Positions 1 through 9,140 are shown, counted from the stretch's first letter. The stretch is DNA of 64,000 nucleotides from Rhodospirillales bacterium (GCA_028288725.1 JAQGIC010000003.1:56638-120637), one strand, 5' to 3'. Notes: generated by a model from the sequence alone, not told the origin. Made by a program: numbers and translations.

Positions 1-690
1 GCTTCCGAGGAAACCTCGGTCAGCATCCAGACCGTGGCGGCGGCGGCGGAGGAACTGACCGCCTCGATCGGCGAGTTGGGCCGACAGGCCGCGGGTTCCG
101 CCAGCGTCGCCGAAGGGGCCGTGATCGAGGCGGGGGCGACCTCGACCAAGGTCGAGCACCTGGAAGCGGCGGCCGGCCGCATCGGCGAGGTGGTCAAGCT
201 GATCAGCGACATCGCCGCCCAGACCAATCTGCTGGCCCTGAACGCGACGATCGAGGCCGCCCGCGCCGGCGATGCCGGCAAGGGCTTCGCGGTGGTGGCG
301 TCCGAGGTCAAGAGCCTGGCCGCCCAGACGGGACGCGCGACCGAGGAGATCACGACCCAGGTCACCGCGATCCGCACCGCGACCCAGGAGGTCGTCTCGG
401 CGATCCACGGCATCGAGGCGACCATCGCCAAGATCAGCGAGATCGCCGGCGCCATGACCGCCTCGATCGATCAGCAGGGCCAGGCGACGCAGGAAATCGC
501 GCGCAATGTCCAGCAAGCCGCGACCGGGGCCGGCGAGGTGTCGGAGAACATCGTCGGCGTGACCCGGATCGCGGGGGAAACCGGCCGCAATGCCGGCAAT
601 ATTCTGGGGGCGGCCGGCGATCTGGTGCGCCAGTCGGATCTCTTGACCCAGAGCCTGAACGAGTTCCTGGCGGCTGCGCGCGCCTCCTGA
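1..690 (+). CDS. Methyl-accepting chemotaxis protein, C-terminal part (5' end outside window)
   Basis: The frame is open from the first base, so this is the 3' part of a larger receptor whose sensor and membrane segments lie upstream of the window. The visible 229 residues are the cytoplasmic coiled-coil signalling domain. They include the highly conserved hairpin tip with [20 protein letters not shown] followed by [15 protein letters not shown], which binds CheA and CheW. Ala/Glu/Gln-rich heptads on both sides are the usual methylation helices. The end, [11 protein letters not shown], has no CheR-binding pentapeptide. A strong hairpin follows the stop codon. Ligand and membrane topology cannot be judged from this fragment. 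Confidence 0.95.
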   Translation, partial: ASEETSVSIQTVAAAAEELTASIGELGRQAAGSASVAEGAVIEAGATSTKVEHLEAAAGRIGEVVKLISDIAAQTNLLALNATIEAARAGDAGKGFAVVASEVKSLAAQTGRATEEITTQVTAIRTATQEVVSAIHGIEATIAKISEIAGAMTASIDQQGQATQEIARNVQQAATGAGEVSENIVGVTRIAGETGRNAGNILGAAGDLVRQSDLLTQSLNEFLAAARAS

Positions 691-695
691 GCGAC

Positions 696-725
696 GCCCC
701 GCCGGGCTTCCAGGCCCGGCGGGGC
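696..725 (+). terminator. Intrinsic terminator-like hairpin after the chemotaxis receptor
   Basis: A perfect 12-bp GC-rich stem (GCCCCGCCGGGC and its complement) encloses the 6-base loop TTCCAG and starts 6 bases after the receptor stop codon. The following T-tract is poor (ATTCCTCC), so it may work with Rho or only stabilise the 3' end. Confidence 0.6.
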
Positions 726-799
726 ATTCCTCCCGTTGCAAATTCGACCTGGACGGCGCAGAAGTTGACGCTGTCCAGGGCTTCGGAGCCGTTTCGACG

Positions 800-3424
800 A
801 TGGCGTCCCATCCGCATTTTCCGACGGTACCGACGTCCGGTGAATTTCTGGCAACCTGTCCCAGGACCACACGGCAGGCCGGGCTCGCGGGCCTGATCGC
901 CTTGTTGTCGGTGGCGTTGGCCTGCGCCGTGTTCCCGATCGCTGATCGTCAATTGCCGACGGTGCCCGGCTTCCTGGTGATCGGTCAGACGCTCGCCACC
1001 CTGGTCTATCTGCTGACGGCCCATCTTCTGGTCCGGCATTTCCTCGCCAGCCGCACGCTGTCGCTGCTCTGGATCGCTGCCGGCACGCTCTACGCGGCCG
1101 CGATCCATCTGCTGCAGCTGCTCTCGATGCCGGACCTGCTCATTTCCAGCCAGCCGTTCGACAAGGCGCTCTCGACCGCCGGCTCGCTCTGGCTCTGCTG
1201 GCATGTCGGTCTGCCGCTGGCCGCCGTGGGCTTTGCCTGGTCCGAGCGCTCGGCTCCCCAGCCGCCTTGCGCCATCAACCAGACCCGGATCCTGGTGTGG
1301 AGCATGCGCGCCACCGTCGCGGCCCTGGTCGCCCTGACCGTGGTCGTGATCACGGCGGCGCCGTTCAGTCCGCAGCTTGTTCATGGCAACGATTACAGCG
1401 TCGCCCGCAGCTCGCCGATCGGCCCGCTGCTGGTGATCGAAAGCCTGGCGACGCTCTATCTGCTCTGGCGCTGGACCGGCGTGCGGACCAGCCTGCAATT
1501 GTTCATCGCGCTCTCGGTCTTCATTTTGATGTTCGACGATGTCCTGACCTTGGGCGGTGGCACCCGCAATTCGCTCGGCTGGTACGCGGGCCGATTCCAG
1601 GCGCTGGTCGCCGCCGGTTGTCTGCTGGGGCTGTGCCTGGGCGAGATCAGCCGGCTCTACAAGCGCGTCACGCTCGCGACGGAAGGGCTGCTGCTCGCCG
1701 AATGGTCGTTCGAGACCGAAGTCGCCCGTCGCACGCGAGACCTGTCCCAGGCGCTGATGGCGGCGGAACGGCAGCGCGACGCGTTCGCGACCGAGGCCCA
1801 GGCGCGCACGTCGGAACTGGCGATCGTCAGGGTCGAGCGGGACGAGGCGCAGCGCGCGCTGGAGGCTCAGGCCGGCGAGCTCGACGGGCTCAAGACCAAG
1901 GCCGAGGCCGCCGGCATCGCCAAGACTCAGTTCCTCGCGACCATGAGCCACGAGTTGCGCACGCCGCTCACCGGCATCATCGGCTTCTCCGACCTGCTGT
2001 TGCGGACCCAGCAGAGCCCGTCCGAACAGCGGCGGTTCATGGAGCTGCAGCGCGAGGCGGCGCAGGCCCTCCTGACGGTCGTGGCCGACGTGCTGGACTA
2101 TGCCAAGGCCGAGGCCGGGCGGCTCGAACTCGAGCTGGCCCCCTTCTCGCCGCGTTCGCTGATCGACGAGGCGATCGCGGTCGTCGATCCCGGCATCAGG
2201 GCCAAGGGACTGGAGCTCAAGGTCACCGTGGCGCCCAGCGTGCCGGCGGGCCTGGCGGGCGACGGCGCGCGCATCCATCAGGTGCTGCTCAATCTTCTGT
2301 CGAACGCGCTCAAATTCACCAAGGCCGGTTCGATCGAGCTCCGGGTCGATTACCAGTCCCGCAGCAGCGGCCTGCCGCTCTTGTGCCTGCAGGTCATCGA
2401 CACCGGCATCGGCGTCGCGGCCGACATGCTGGATCGCCTGTTCCAGCAGTTCAGCCAGATCGACGGCTCCAACACCCGGCGTTACGGCGGCTCCGGGCTT
2501 GGCCTCGCGATCTGCCGCAAGCTGGTCGAGCTGATGGGCGGCTCGCTCGGTGTCGAAAGCGAAGTCGGGCGCGGCAGCCTGTTCTGGGTCGAACTGCCGC
2601 TGGCGCTCGCGGCGCCGCCGCAGGCGCTCGATGCGCCCCGCCCGCGCCAGCCGCGCCGCATCCTGCTGGCCGAGGATGTCGTCGCCAACCAGATCCTGGT
2701 GACCGCGATCCTGGAAGCCTCAGGTCATGCGGTCGACGTGGTCGACGACGGCGTCGCCGCGGTCTCGGCGCTCCGGCGCACCGCCTATGATCTGGTGCTG
2801 ATGGATATTCAGATGCCGATCATGAACGGCATCGACGCGACCAGGGCGATCCGCGCCGACGAGAGCCACGACCGCCATACGCCGATCGTGGCCTTGACCG
2901 CGAACGCCTCGGCACAGGATTCCGAACGCTGCCTGGCCGCCGGCATGGACGCCTATCTGGCGAAGCCGATCGACGAGCCGCTGCTGCTCGCCACCATCGA
3001 CCGGCTGACCGCGTCGGCGGCGGTCGAACCGGCCCGCCCGGCGGTCGCCGTGCTCGACAACGTGGCGCTCGACGGGCTGATCGCGCGGCTGGGCCTTGCC
3101 AAGGTGACCGAGCTGGTCAGCCTGTTCCGCCGCAGTGTCGAGACCGAGGTCGCGGCGCTCGAACTGGCGCGCTTCGACGCGCCGGCGGCCCGCGGCCATG
3201 GCAACGTGCTCTCGAGCATCGCCGGCAATCTGGGTTGCGCCGAACTGGAACGGGCCAGCCGCCGCCTGATGAAGCTGCGCCAGGATGCTCATCCCGACGA
3301 ATTGGACCGTCAGGTCGCCGTGCTGATGGATGCGGCGACCCGCGCGCTGGCCGCCTTGGCCCAACGGTTCCCGGGCGGTGCGCGCATCGTGCCGCTCGCC
3401 GGCCGGCGCCCTGGAAACCTCTGA
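800..3424 (+). CDS. Hybrid sensor histidine kinase/response regulator with MASE4-like membrane sensor and degenerate C-terminal Hpt
   Basis: This is an 874-residue inner-membrane hybrid kinase. Residues about 28-285 form several hydrophobic segments with the layout of a MASE4 membrane sensor. A coiled coil of about 290-370 leads to the HisKA domain, with the H-box FLATMSHELRTPL and phospho-acceptor His384. The HATPase domain has the N box (NLLSNALKF), DTGIGV and GGSGLGL. A receiver domain at about 620-740 has LVLMDIQMPIMNG with phospho-acceptor Asp669. The C-terminus resembles an Hpt domain (AGNLG at about 808), but the position that normally carries the phospho-His is Asn802, with a His two residues upstream. 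No cognate DNA-binding regulator is adjacent. The ATG start follows a 109-bp gap after the receptor gene. Confidence 0.9.
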   Translation: MASHPHFPTVPTSGEFLATCPRTTRQAGLAGLIALLSVALACAVFPIADRQLPTVPGFLVIGQTLATLVYLLTAHLLVRHFLASRTLSLLWIAAGTLYAAAIHLLQLLSMPDLLISSQPFDKALSTAGSLWLCWHVGLPLAAVGFAWSERSAPQPPCAINQTRILVWSMRATVAALVALTVVVITAAPFSPQLVHGNDYSVARSSPIGPLLVIESLATLYLLWRWTGVRTSLQLFIALSVFILMFDDVLTLGGGTRNSLGWYAGRFQALVAAGCLLGLCLGEISRLYKRVTLATEGLLLAEWSFETEVARRTRDLSQALMAAERQRDAFATEAQARTSELAIVRVERDEAQRALEAQAGELDGLKTKAEAAGIAKTQFLATMSHELRTPLTGIIGFSDLLLRTQQSPSEQRRFMELQREAAQALLTVVADVLDYAKAEAGRLELELAPFSPRSLIDEAIAVVDPGIRAKGLELKVTVAPSVPAGLAGDGARIHQVLLNLLSNALKFTKAGSIELRVDYQSRSSGLPLLCLQVIDTGIGVAADMLDRLFQQFSQIDGSNTRRYGGSGLGLAICRKLVELMGGSLGVESEVGRGSLFWVELPLALAAPPQALDAPRPRQPRRILLAEDVVANQILVTAILEASGHAVDVVDDGVAAVSALRRTAYDLVLMDIQMPIMNGIDATRAIRADESHDRHTPIVALTANASAQDSERCLAAGMDAYLAKPIDEPLLLATIDRLTASAAVEPARPAVAVLDNVALDGLIARLGLAKVTELVSLFRRSVETEVAALELARFDAPAARGHGNVLSSIAGNLGCAELERASRRLMKLRQDAHPDELDRQVAVLMDAATRALAALAQRFPGGARIVPLAGRRPGNL

Positions 3425-3511
3425 GCGTCATCGTAAATCCGACCCGTCCCATGGTGGTGCTGCTTCCGGATCGCTATGATGGCGCGTTGCTGAAATGGGC
3501 AGGGGTATCCG

Positions 3512-4888
3512 GTGGAAATCGGCAAGATGGCGATCGCCACCGCGGCGATGATCGAAGCGGGCGACGTCGAGGCGGTGCAGACCCAGATCGTCGATCGTTT
3601 GCGCGAACGGCCGGAAGATCCATCGCACTGGGCGGAGGCCGGGTTCTTCCTGCAGCAGATCGGCAATGACGCCGACGCGGTGGGTCTGCTGGAGCGGGCC
3701 TGGTTGCTTGGCAGCCGCGATATCCGCATTCCCTACTATCTGGGCGTGGCCTATCGCGCGCTCGGCCGGACGGTCGAGGCCGAGGGCGCCTTCCGTCAGG
3801 CCCTGGCGCTCGACGATCGCTACGGCGATGCCTGGCACCATCTCGGCCTGGCGCTGGCGCACCAGGGCCGGCTCGCCGAAGCGATCGACTGTTTCACCGC
3901 GGCCGAGGCGCGGCTCGACGGCGGCGGCGGGTTGGCCGACCGCATCTGGCGCACCCGCTTTCTGGCCGGCGATTGGGACGAAGCCTGGCGCCTGTGCGCC
4001 GCGGCCATACCCGAAGATATCGAAACGCGCTGGCGCGATCTGCATGGCACGGGCCACCGCCGATGGCGCGGCGAGCCGCTCTCGGCCCAAGAGATCGTGC
4101 TGTTCAGCCATGGCGGCAACGGCGATACCATCCATTATTTCCGTTATCTGGACCAGATGCTGGCCGCCGGGGCCGACCGGATCACGCTGATCATCCAGCC
4201 GGCGTTGGTCCGTCTGGCGCTTGCCAGCCCGATCGTGGCCGCGGCGGGGCCGGATCGCATCCGCGTGATGACGACCGAGGACGCGCTCGAAGACCGGCCC
4301 GGCTATTTCATGTGGTTCGAGGGGCTGGCCATGATCTATGGCGCCAAGCCGGGTGCGATGGCGCCCTGGCGGCCCTATCTGGCGCCGGTGCCGGCGCGCG
4401 CGGCGTTTTGGGCGACCCGGCTGGCCGAGGGGGCCGGCACCAGGATCGGCCTGGTCTGGCGCGGCTCGCCCGCAATGCCGGAGGATTGCTGGCGCTCCAT
4501 CCCGCTCGAACAGTTTCTGCCGCTGTTCGGTCTGCCCGGCCGCCGCTGGTTCGCTCTGCAGCAGGGGCCGCTGTCCGACGACGAGGCGGCGCTGCTGGCC
4601 CGGGCCGGCGTCGCGGACCTGTCGGCGGACCTGAGTGATTTTTCCGAGACGGCGGCAATCCTGGTCAATCTCGATCTGGTCATCACCATCGACAGCGCGC
4701 CGGCCCATCTGGGCGGCGCGCTGGGCCGGCCGACCTGGATGCTGAACCGGGCGACATCGGAATGGCGCTGGGGCTGGAAACAGGCCGAAAGCTTCTGGTA
4801 TCCGACCCTGCGGATCTTCAATCAGGACCGGCCGGGCGACTGGACCCCGGTCATCGCCGCGGTCGAGGCGGCGATCATCGCGTTTTAG
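3512..4888 (+). CDS. TPR-repeat protein with glycosyltransferase-9-like C-terminal domain
   Basis: The 458-residue product has tetratricopeptide repeats in its N-terminal third (for example the helix pairs around residues 35-135, with YLGVAYRALGRTVEAEGAFRQA-type periodicity). The C-terminal domain ends in the motif TIDSAPAHLGGALGRPTW, typical of TPR-linked, heptosyltransferase-like GT-B folds. Such proteins are inferred to be soluble sugar transferases or adaptors for envelope or flagellar glycosylation; the substrate is unknown. The chosen GTG start gives MEIGKMAIA; an ATG five codons later at 3527 is an alternative. The gene ends just before hairpin repeat copy A and converges on acdS. Confidence 0.8.
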   Translation: MEIGKMAIATAAMIEAGDVEAVQTQIVDRLRERPEDPSHWAEAGFFLQQIGNDADAVGLLERAWLLGSRDIRIPYYLGVAYRALGRTVEAEGAFRQALALDDRYGDAWHHLGLALAHQGRLAEAIDCFTAAEARLDGGGGLADRIWRTRFLAGDWDEAWRLCAAAIPEDIETRWRDLHGTGHRRWRGEPLSAQEIVLFSHGGNGDTIHYFRYLDQMLAAGADRITLIIQPALVRLALASPIVAAAGPDRIRVMTTEDALEDRPGYFMWFEGLAMIYGAKPGAMAPWRPYLAPVPARAAFWATRLAEGAGTRIGLVWRGSPAMPEDCWRSIPLEQFLPLFGLPGRRWFALQQGPLSDDEAALLARAGVADLSADLSDFSETAAILVNLDLVITIDSAPAHLGGALGRPTWMLNRATSEWRWGWKQAESFWYPTLRIFNQDRPGDWTPVIAAVEAAIIAF

Positions 4889-4894
4889 CCCGCG

Positions 4895-5011
4895 CTAGAG
4901 CGCGATGATATGAGGCCTGCTCGGCCTCATATCTGAATCGCACTCTAAATCAAATATTTAGAGACTGATTCACCGATCAAGCCGAGCAGGCTTGATCGGA
5001 TCAGGCTCTAG
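4895..5011. repeat. Dispersed CTAG-bounded hairpin element, copy A (full length, 117 bp)
   Basis: The element begins and ends with CTAG, and its ends are inverted (CTAGAGC and GCTCTAG). It contains three hairpins. The first is built on GATATGAGGCC with GGCCTCATATC, the second on CTCTAAAT with ATTTAGAG, and the third on CCGATCAAGCC with its complement. It is the reverse complement of copy B at 19027-19143, with few differences, several of them compensatory. It lies 6 bp past the TPR gene stop codon, between convergent genes. Confidence 0.85.
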
Positions 5012-5046
5012 AACGGGGTTCGATTACTTGTAATCGAACCCCGTTC
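5011..5046. terminator. Perfect 17-bp inverted repeat, bidirectional terminator-like hairpin
   Basis: GAACGGGGTTCGATTAC is followed by TT and its perfect complement. The hairpin directly abuts repeat copy A and lies between the convergent TPR gene and acdS, so it could end transcripts from either side. No long T-tract is present. It may be another module of the repeat element. Confidence 0.6.
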
Positions 5047-5076
5047 AGACGTTATTGATCTGGCGCGAATTCTCGT

Positions 5077-5100
5077 CGTTCGAATGAGTCCATTCGAACG
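5077..5100. repeat. Short 10-bp inverted repeat downstream of acdS
   Basis: CGTTCGAATG, the loop AGTC and CATTCGAACG form a perfect hairpin 14 bp beyond the acdS stop codon. It is the last of five hairpins packed into about 200 bp and is a plausible acdS terminator, although it lacks a T-run. Confidence 0.55.
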
Positions 5101-5113
5101 GAAAGCGCGCCGC

Positions 5114-6124
5114 TCAGCCGTTGCGGAAGGTGTAGCTGTAGCCGTTGATCGCCGGCACGCCGCCCAGATGGGCGTAGAGCAGTTTCGACCCGGCCGGAAA
5201 GAAGCCCTTGCGGATCAGGTCGATCATGCCCTGCATCGATTTACCCTCGTAGACCGGGTCGGTCATCATGCCTTCCAGGCGGGCCGACAGGCGGATGGCC
5301 TCGATCGTCTCCTGGGACGGCACGCCATAGACCGGATAGGCATAGTCCTCGTTCAGGACGATGTCGGCGTCGGTGATGTCGTCGCCCCCGACCAGGGCGG
5401 CGGTCTTTTGGGCGATATCGAGCACCTGCGCCCGGGTTTGGGCCGGCGTGCAGGACGCGTCGATGCCGATGACGCGGCGCTGCCGCCCATCCTTGGCGAA
5501 GCCCACGACCATGCCGCCATGGGTCGAGCCGGTCACGGTGCAGACGATGACATAGTCGAACGCGAATCCCTGGGCGGCTTCCTGCGCGCGCACTTCCTCG
5601 GCGAACCCGACATAGCCGAGGCCGCCGTATTTATGGACCGACGCGCCGGCCGGGATCGCGTAGGGCTTGCCGCCCTTGGCCTTGACGTCTTCGAGCGCCG
5701 CCTCCCAGCTGGCGCGGATGCCGATATCGAAGCCCTCGTCGACGAGCTGCACCTCGGCGCCGAGCACGCGGGACAACAGGATATTGCCGACCCGGTCATA
5801 GACCGCATCCTCGTGCGGGACCCAGCTCTCCTGGATCAGGCGGCATTTCATGCCGATCTTCGCCGCCGTCGCCGCGACCATACGCGTGTGGTTCGACTGG
5901 ACGCCGCCGATCGAGACCAGGGTATCGGCCCCGCTCGCGATCGCGTCCGGCACGATATATTCGAGCTTCCGCAGCTTGTTGCCGCCGAACGCCAGCCCGG
6001 AATTGCAGTCCTCGCGCTTGGCGTAGATCTCGACGCGATCGCCCAGATGGGCCGACAGGCGCGACAGCTTTTCGATCGGCGTCGGGCCGAAGGTCAGCGG
6101 GTATCGGTCGAATTTCTGCAGCAT
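5114..6124 (-). CDS. acdS: 1-aminocyclopropane-1-carboxylate (ACC) deaminase
   Basis: AcdS is a cytoplasmic PLP enzyme that cleaves ACC, the plant ethylene precursor, to 2-oxobutanoate and ammonia. The 336-residue product has the family's usual length and near-canonical stretches ([60 protein letters not shown]). The PLP lysine is Lys50 and the catalytic Ser is Ser77. Tyr292, Glu293 and Leu320 correspond to the residues that separate true ACC deaminases from D-cysteine desulfhydrases. It is divergent from the Lrp-type gene acdR, with two palindromes between them, which is the arrangement known from Azospirillum and Pseudomonas. Expression is therefore probably induced by ACC through AcdR. Confidence 0.96.
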   Translation of the reverse strand: MLQKFDRYPLTFGPTPIEKLSRLSAHLGDRVEIYAKREDCNSGLAFGGNKLRKLEYIVPDAIASGADTLVSIGGVQSNHTRMVAATAAKIGMKCRLIQESWVPHEDAVYDRVGNILLSRVLGAEVQLVDEGFDIGIRASWEAALEDVKAKGGKPYAIPAGASVHKYGGLGYVGFAEEVRAQEAAQGFAFDYVIVCTVTGSTHGGMVVGFAKDGRQRRVIGIDASCTPAQTRAQVLDIAQKTAALVGGDDITDADIVLNEDYAYPVYGVPSQETIEAIRLSARLEGMMTDPVYEGKSMQGMIDLIRKGFFPAGSKLLYAHLGGVPAINGYSYTFRNG

Positions 6125-6210
6125 GTCGGCGGCTTTCGCTGGGCGTTGAGGTCAGCGAAGGATAGGTTTTTTCGGATGAAAGGTGCTCTCGATTTTTCAT
6201 TGATCTCTTA

Positions 6211-6260
6211 CATAAATCACGGATTTGTGCGGTAGATCCGATCATAAATTCTGATTTATG
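6211..6260. promoter_or_regulatory. Two AcdR (Lrp-type) operator palindromes in the acdS-acdR intergenic region
   Basis: Site 1 at 6211-6229 has arms CATAAAT and ATTTGTG. Site 2 at 6243-6260 has perfect arms CATAAAT and ATTTATG around a 4-base centre. The centres are about 31.5 bp apart, three helical turns, as expected for an Lrp-family multimer bound on one DNA face. Site 2 ends immediately before the acdR ribosome-binding site (GGAG), which suggests autoregulation; both sites lie upstream of acdS. Confidence 0.75.
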
Positions 6261-6268
6261 GAGCTAAG

Positions 6269-6748
6269 ATGAAGGAATCTTCCGCGGAGGCCGGGCTGGA
6301 TCGGATCGACATGAAGATTCTCCGCCTGCTGCAGACCGACGGCGGCCTCGGCAATGCGGAGATCGCCAAGCGGGTCAATACGAGTGCGGCGACCTGTCAT
6401 CGTCGGACCCAGCGTCTGTTCGCCGAGGGCTATATCAGCGGGATCCGGGCGCAGATCGTGCCGCAGCGGGTGAACAAGGGCGCGCTGGTCATCGTCGGCG
6501 TCGTGCTCGATCGCTCGACGCCGGAAAGCTTCGCCGCGTTCGAGGCGGCGATCCGCGGCATGGCCATCGTGCTGGATTGCCATCTGGTCGCCGGCGATTT
6601 CGACTATTTCCTGAAGATCCGGGTGCGCGACATGGCCGACTTCAACCGGCTGCACGGCGAAAGGCTGATCGCGTTGCCCGGCGTGCGTCAGACCCGCACC
6701 TTCTTCGTGATGAAGGAAGTCGTCGACAACGCGCCGCTGGAGCTTTGA
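6269..6748 (+). CDS. acdR: Lrp/AsnC-family regulator of ACC deaminase
   Basis: The 159-residue protein has an N-terminal winged helix-turn-helix (about 10-65; LDRIDMKILRLLQTDG, then AEIAKRVNTSAATCHRRTQRL). A C-terminal RAM/ligand-binding domain follows (VIVGVVLDRSTPESFAAFEAAI, GDFDYFLKIRVRDMADF, TRTFFVMKEVVD). Lrp proteins act as octamers and respond to small metabolites. Its divergent position next to acdS and the paired palindromes identify it as AcdR, which activates acdS when ACC is present in characterised systems. The ATG at 6269 has GGAG 5-8 bases upstream. It converges on the small secreted-protein gene, leaving 3 bp between the stop codons. Confidence 0.92.
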   Translation: MKESSAEAGLDRIDMKILRLLQTDGGLGNAEIAKRVNTSAATCHRRTQRLFAEGYISGIRAQIVPQRVNKGALVIVGVVLDRSTPESFAAFEAAIRGMAIVLDCHLVAGDFDYFLKIRVRDMADFNRLHGERLIALPGVRQTRTFFVMKEVVDNAPLEL

Positions 6749-6751
6749 GGA

Positions 6752-7108
6752 TCAGTCGGGCTGCCCGGTCAGATCGCCGGGGGGCGGCAGCGCGATCGCC
6801 TTGGGCAACGGGGCCATCGGCGCGGGCGTCGGCGGCGGGGAAGAGGCTAGGGCCCGCATTGCCACGGTCGCCTGATCCCTGAGCGTCTGGCGTTCCGTCG
6901 GTGTCATCGCCTTCATCTCGTCGTCGAAGCGCGCCCAGAACGCGCTGCGGTCGGCCGGGCTCCAGGAGCGGGTCTGCTCGCGCAGCGCCATGCGCTGCTG
7001 CGGCGTCATGACGATCCATTGGGCGACGGTCGGCGGCTGCTCCGGCGCCGCCAGCGCGGAACCGGTGGTGAGCAGGGCGCCAAGCGCCAGAAGGCCGAAC
7101 CGTATCAT
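6752..7108 (-). CDS. Small secreted protein, DUF3106-like
   Basis: This 118-residue protein has a clear Sec signal peptide (MIRFGLLALGALLTTGSALA, cleavage about residue 20). The mature helical segment contains repeated W-x3-M/L-x-P-x-(E/Q)-R-x2-L patterns (VMTPQQRMALREQ, AFWARFDDEMKAMTPTERQTLRDQ) like DUF3106-type periplasmic proteins. The tail is Pro-rich and low-complexity. The function is unknown. It lies between acdR (convergent) and an EAL gene on the same strand, 63 bp away. Confidence 0.75.
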   Translation of the reverse strand: MIRFGLLALGALLTTGSALAAPEQPPTVAQWIVMTPQQRMALREQTRSWSPADRSAFWARFDDEMKAMTPTERQTLRDQATVAMRALASSPPPTPAPMAPLPKAIALPPPGDLTGQPD

Positions 7109-7171
7109 GAGACTTTCCGAAGCCGCGACGGGAACCCCTTAGTGCCGGATTTCAGCCCGTGGAGGGAAGCG

Positions 7172-8836
7172 TCATTTCTGCGGAGACCCCGGACGCGCCG
7201 GCTTTTCATAGGGCAGCGGCGTCCATTTCGGATCGCGCTGTTCGTTGCCGAAGGCGATGATGTCCGGGGTCGGGCGGCCATAGAGAAAGCCCTGGGCGAA
7301 ATGGGCGCCGATCTTGTTGGCGAGCGCTACCTGGGTCGAATTCTCGACCTGCTCGACGATGATCTCGCTGCCGCGCGCGATCGCCATCGACACGACCGCC
7401 TGTAGCGTCTTCAACTCGCGCGGGTCTTCGATCGCGGCGCGCAGGAACGGGCCGTCGATCTTGACGAAATCGGCCGGTAGCGCCCGCAGCGTCTCGAGCG
7501 AGGTCGAACCCGCGCCCAGATCGTCGATGCAGATGCGGTGGCCGCGCTCCTGAAGGCCTTTCAGCACCGCGGCCATGGCCGGATAGTCGGTGATGCTTGC
7601 CGTCTCGGTCACTTCGATCATCAGGCGCGGCGCCTGATCGGGGTGCGCGTTGGTGATCTGGTCGAAGCGGGCGCGGAACAGCGGGCTCTGCAGCGATTGG
7701 GCCGACAGGTTGATCGCGATCATGGGCAGCCAGCCGGCCCTTTCGTGATCGGCCATGGTCGACATGACCTGCTCGGCCAGAATCAGGTCGTAATCCTGAA
7801 TGAGCCCGGTCTCCTCGGCGAAGCGGATCCAGGGACCGATCGAAGACACGCCGGAAATGCGCGACAGCGCCTCGAAATGATGGGTCCGACCGTCGCGCAG
7901 CCGTACGACAGCCTGATAGACCACCTCGATCTGGCGCTGTTCCATCACCGCGCGCGCCGCGGTCACCAGCTTGACCGTGTCGGTCAACAGGGCGGAGGCG
8001 CCATCCTTCAGCGACCGGACCGTGAAATCCTCGGACCGGGCGTCGGTGAAGCGACGGATCGAATAGGCCAGCGCGCGGGCCGAATCCGCCTCGTCCAAGC
8101 CGCCGGCGTCGAACGACAGATCGAACATCTTGACCGAGGAGGGCAGCGAGGCTCTTTCCAGAATCGCGGCCATGCCGGCCATGATCTGGTCGTCGGTCAC
8201 GCCGCGGGCGCGGACCAGGCCGAATTTGCCGGGCGCGAGCGAGCTCGCCAGATCGCCGCCGGCCGAGACCGAGCGCAGATAGGACATCAGTTGCGGCACG
8301 ACCTCGGCGACGGCGGCCGGCCCGCGTTCGGCCGCCAGCTTCTGCAGCCCGTCGAGCATCAGAAAGGTCATGCCTTCCTCGACCTGCGCTTCGGCCGCGA
8401 CGGCGAGGCGGTGCGTGGCGCCGTTGGTGAAGCGCTCGCTCTCGGTCTGGCCCGCGACCTCAGGCGCGCTGACCAGCATGCTGGCCAGCACCAGGCCCAG
8501 ATGCAGCACATCCCCGGCGCTTTCCATGCGTCGGCCGCCCAGCATGAAATCGGTGCGCTTGCCCGAAGCCGAGCGCAGCCCGACGCGGGTCAGGCTGACG
8601 GCGCCGGTCGAGATCAGGCGTTGCAGCAGATGGTCGAGAAAATCGCGATCCTCGGGCGAGACCAGCGCGGTGATCCGTCGGCCGATCAGCGTTTCCGCCG
8701 GCCCGTCGGCCAGTCCGCAGCTGGCCCCGGCGGCGAAACGGATCATGCCACCCAGATCGACTTCAAGCAGCAGATGCGCGGTTGCGAAGGCAAAGCCTAT
8801 GAAACGGTCGCGTTCCTGCTTCAGCATTTGCGGCAT
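7172..8836 (-). CDS. EAL-domain cyclic-di-GMP phosphodiesterase with N-terminal PAS-like domain
   Basis: The 554-residue protein has a PAS-like N-terminal domain (about 15-120), a degenerate GGDEF-like or linker middle region without a GGDEF motif, and a C-terminal EAL domain (about 290-540). All catalytic signatures expected of an active EAL enzyme are visible: FEALSRI, INLSAQSL, IEVTETA, IDDLGAG, VKIDG, IIVEQVEN and AQGFLYGRP. It should hydrolyse c-di-GMP to pGpG in the cytoplasm; no transmembrane segment is evident. The input sensed by the PAS domain is unknown. The start MPQMLKQ is the furthest upstream ATG in a region that otherwise lacks coding signal. Confidence 0.9.
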   Translation of the reverse strand: MPQMLKQERDRFIGFAFATAHLLLEVDLGGMIRFAAGASCGLADGPAETLIGRRITALVSPEDRDFLDHLLQRLISTGAVSLTRVGLRSASGKRTDFMLGGRRMESAGDVLHLGLVLASMLVSAPEVAGQTESERFTNGATHRLAVAAEAQVEEGMTFLMLDGLQKLAAERGPAAVAEVVPQLMSYLRSVSAGGDLASSLAPGKFGLVRARGVTDDQIMAGMAAILERASLPSSVKMFDLSFDAGGLDEADSARALAYSIRRFTDARSEDFTVRSLKDGASALLTDTVKLVTAARAVMEQRQIEVVYQAVVRLRDGRTHHFEALSRISGVSSIGPWIRFAEETGLIQDYDLILAEQVMSTMADHERAGWLPMIAINLSAQSLQSPLFRARFDQITNAHPDQAPRLMIEVTETASITDYPAMAAVLKGLQERGHRICIDDLGAGSTSLETLRALPADFVKIDGPFLRAAIEDPRELKTLQAVVSMAIARGSEIIVEQVENSTQVALANKIGAHFAQGFLYGRPTPDIIAFGNEQRDPKWTPLPYEKPARPGSPQK

Positions 8837-9140
8837 GCCGCGCCCTCGTCCTCAATGTGCGACTGCGGTTTCATTAATTGTCGACAATAGAGCCGGCACG
8901 TCCGCGAAGGTGCCACAGCCAGGCGATGATGAGAAGCGCCGTCGACAGGCAAGCCCCACAGCATTGATGGATTACGGCGTCGGCAGAAAGGAAAGCCGCG
9001 CATCATTATTCGAAATTGTCTCAGGATTGTGTTCGGGCCGTTGAGTCTCCGAGGTTCATCCCGGCGGACATCTTTCGAAGATTTCTTTGCGGCGGCGCTG
9101 AACCACGACGCTTTTGGATCATAGGGGCGGGGGGACGAAT
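8837..9140. other. Intergenic region with no recognised gene
   Basis: This 304-bp stretch separates the EAL gene from a small hypothetical gene. It is less GC-rich than its surroundings and contains only short open frames without family resemblance. It probably holds the EAL gene promoter, but no convincing promoter pair or palindrome was found. Confidence 0.5.
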
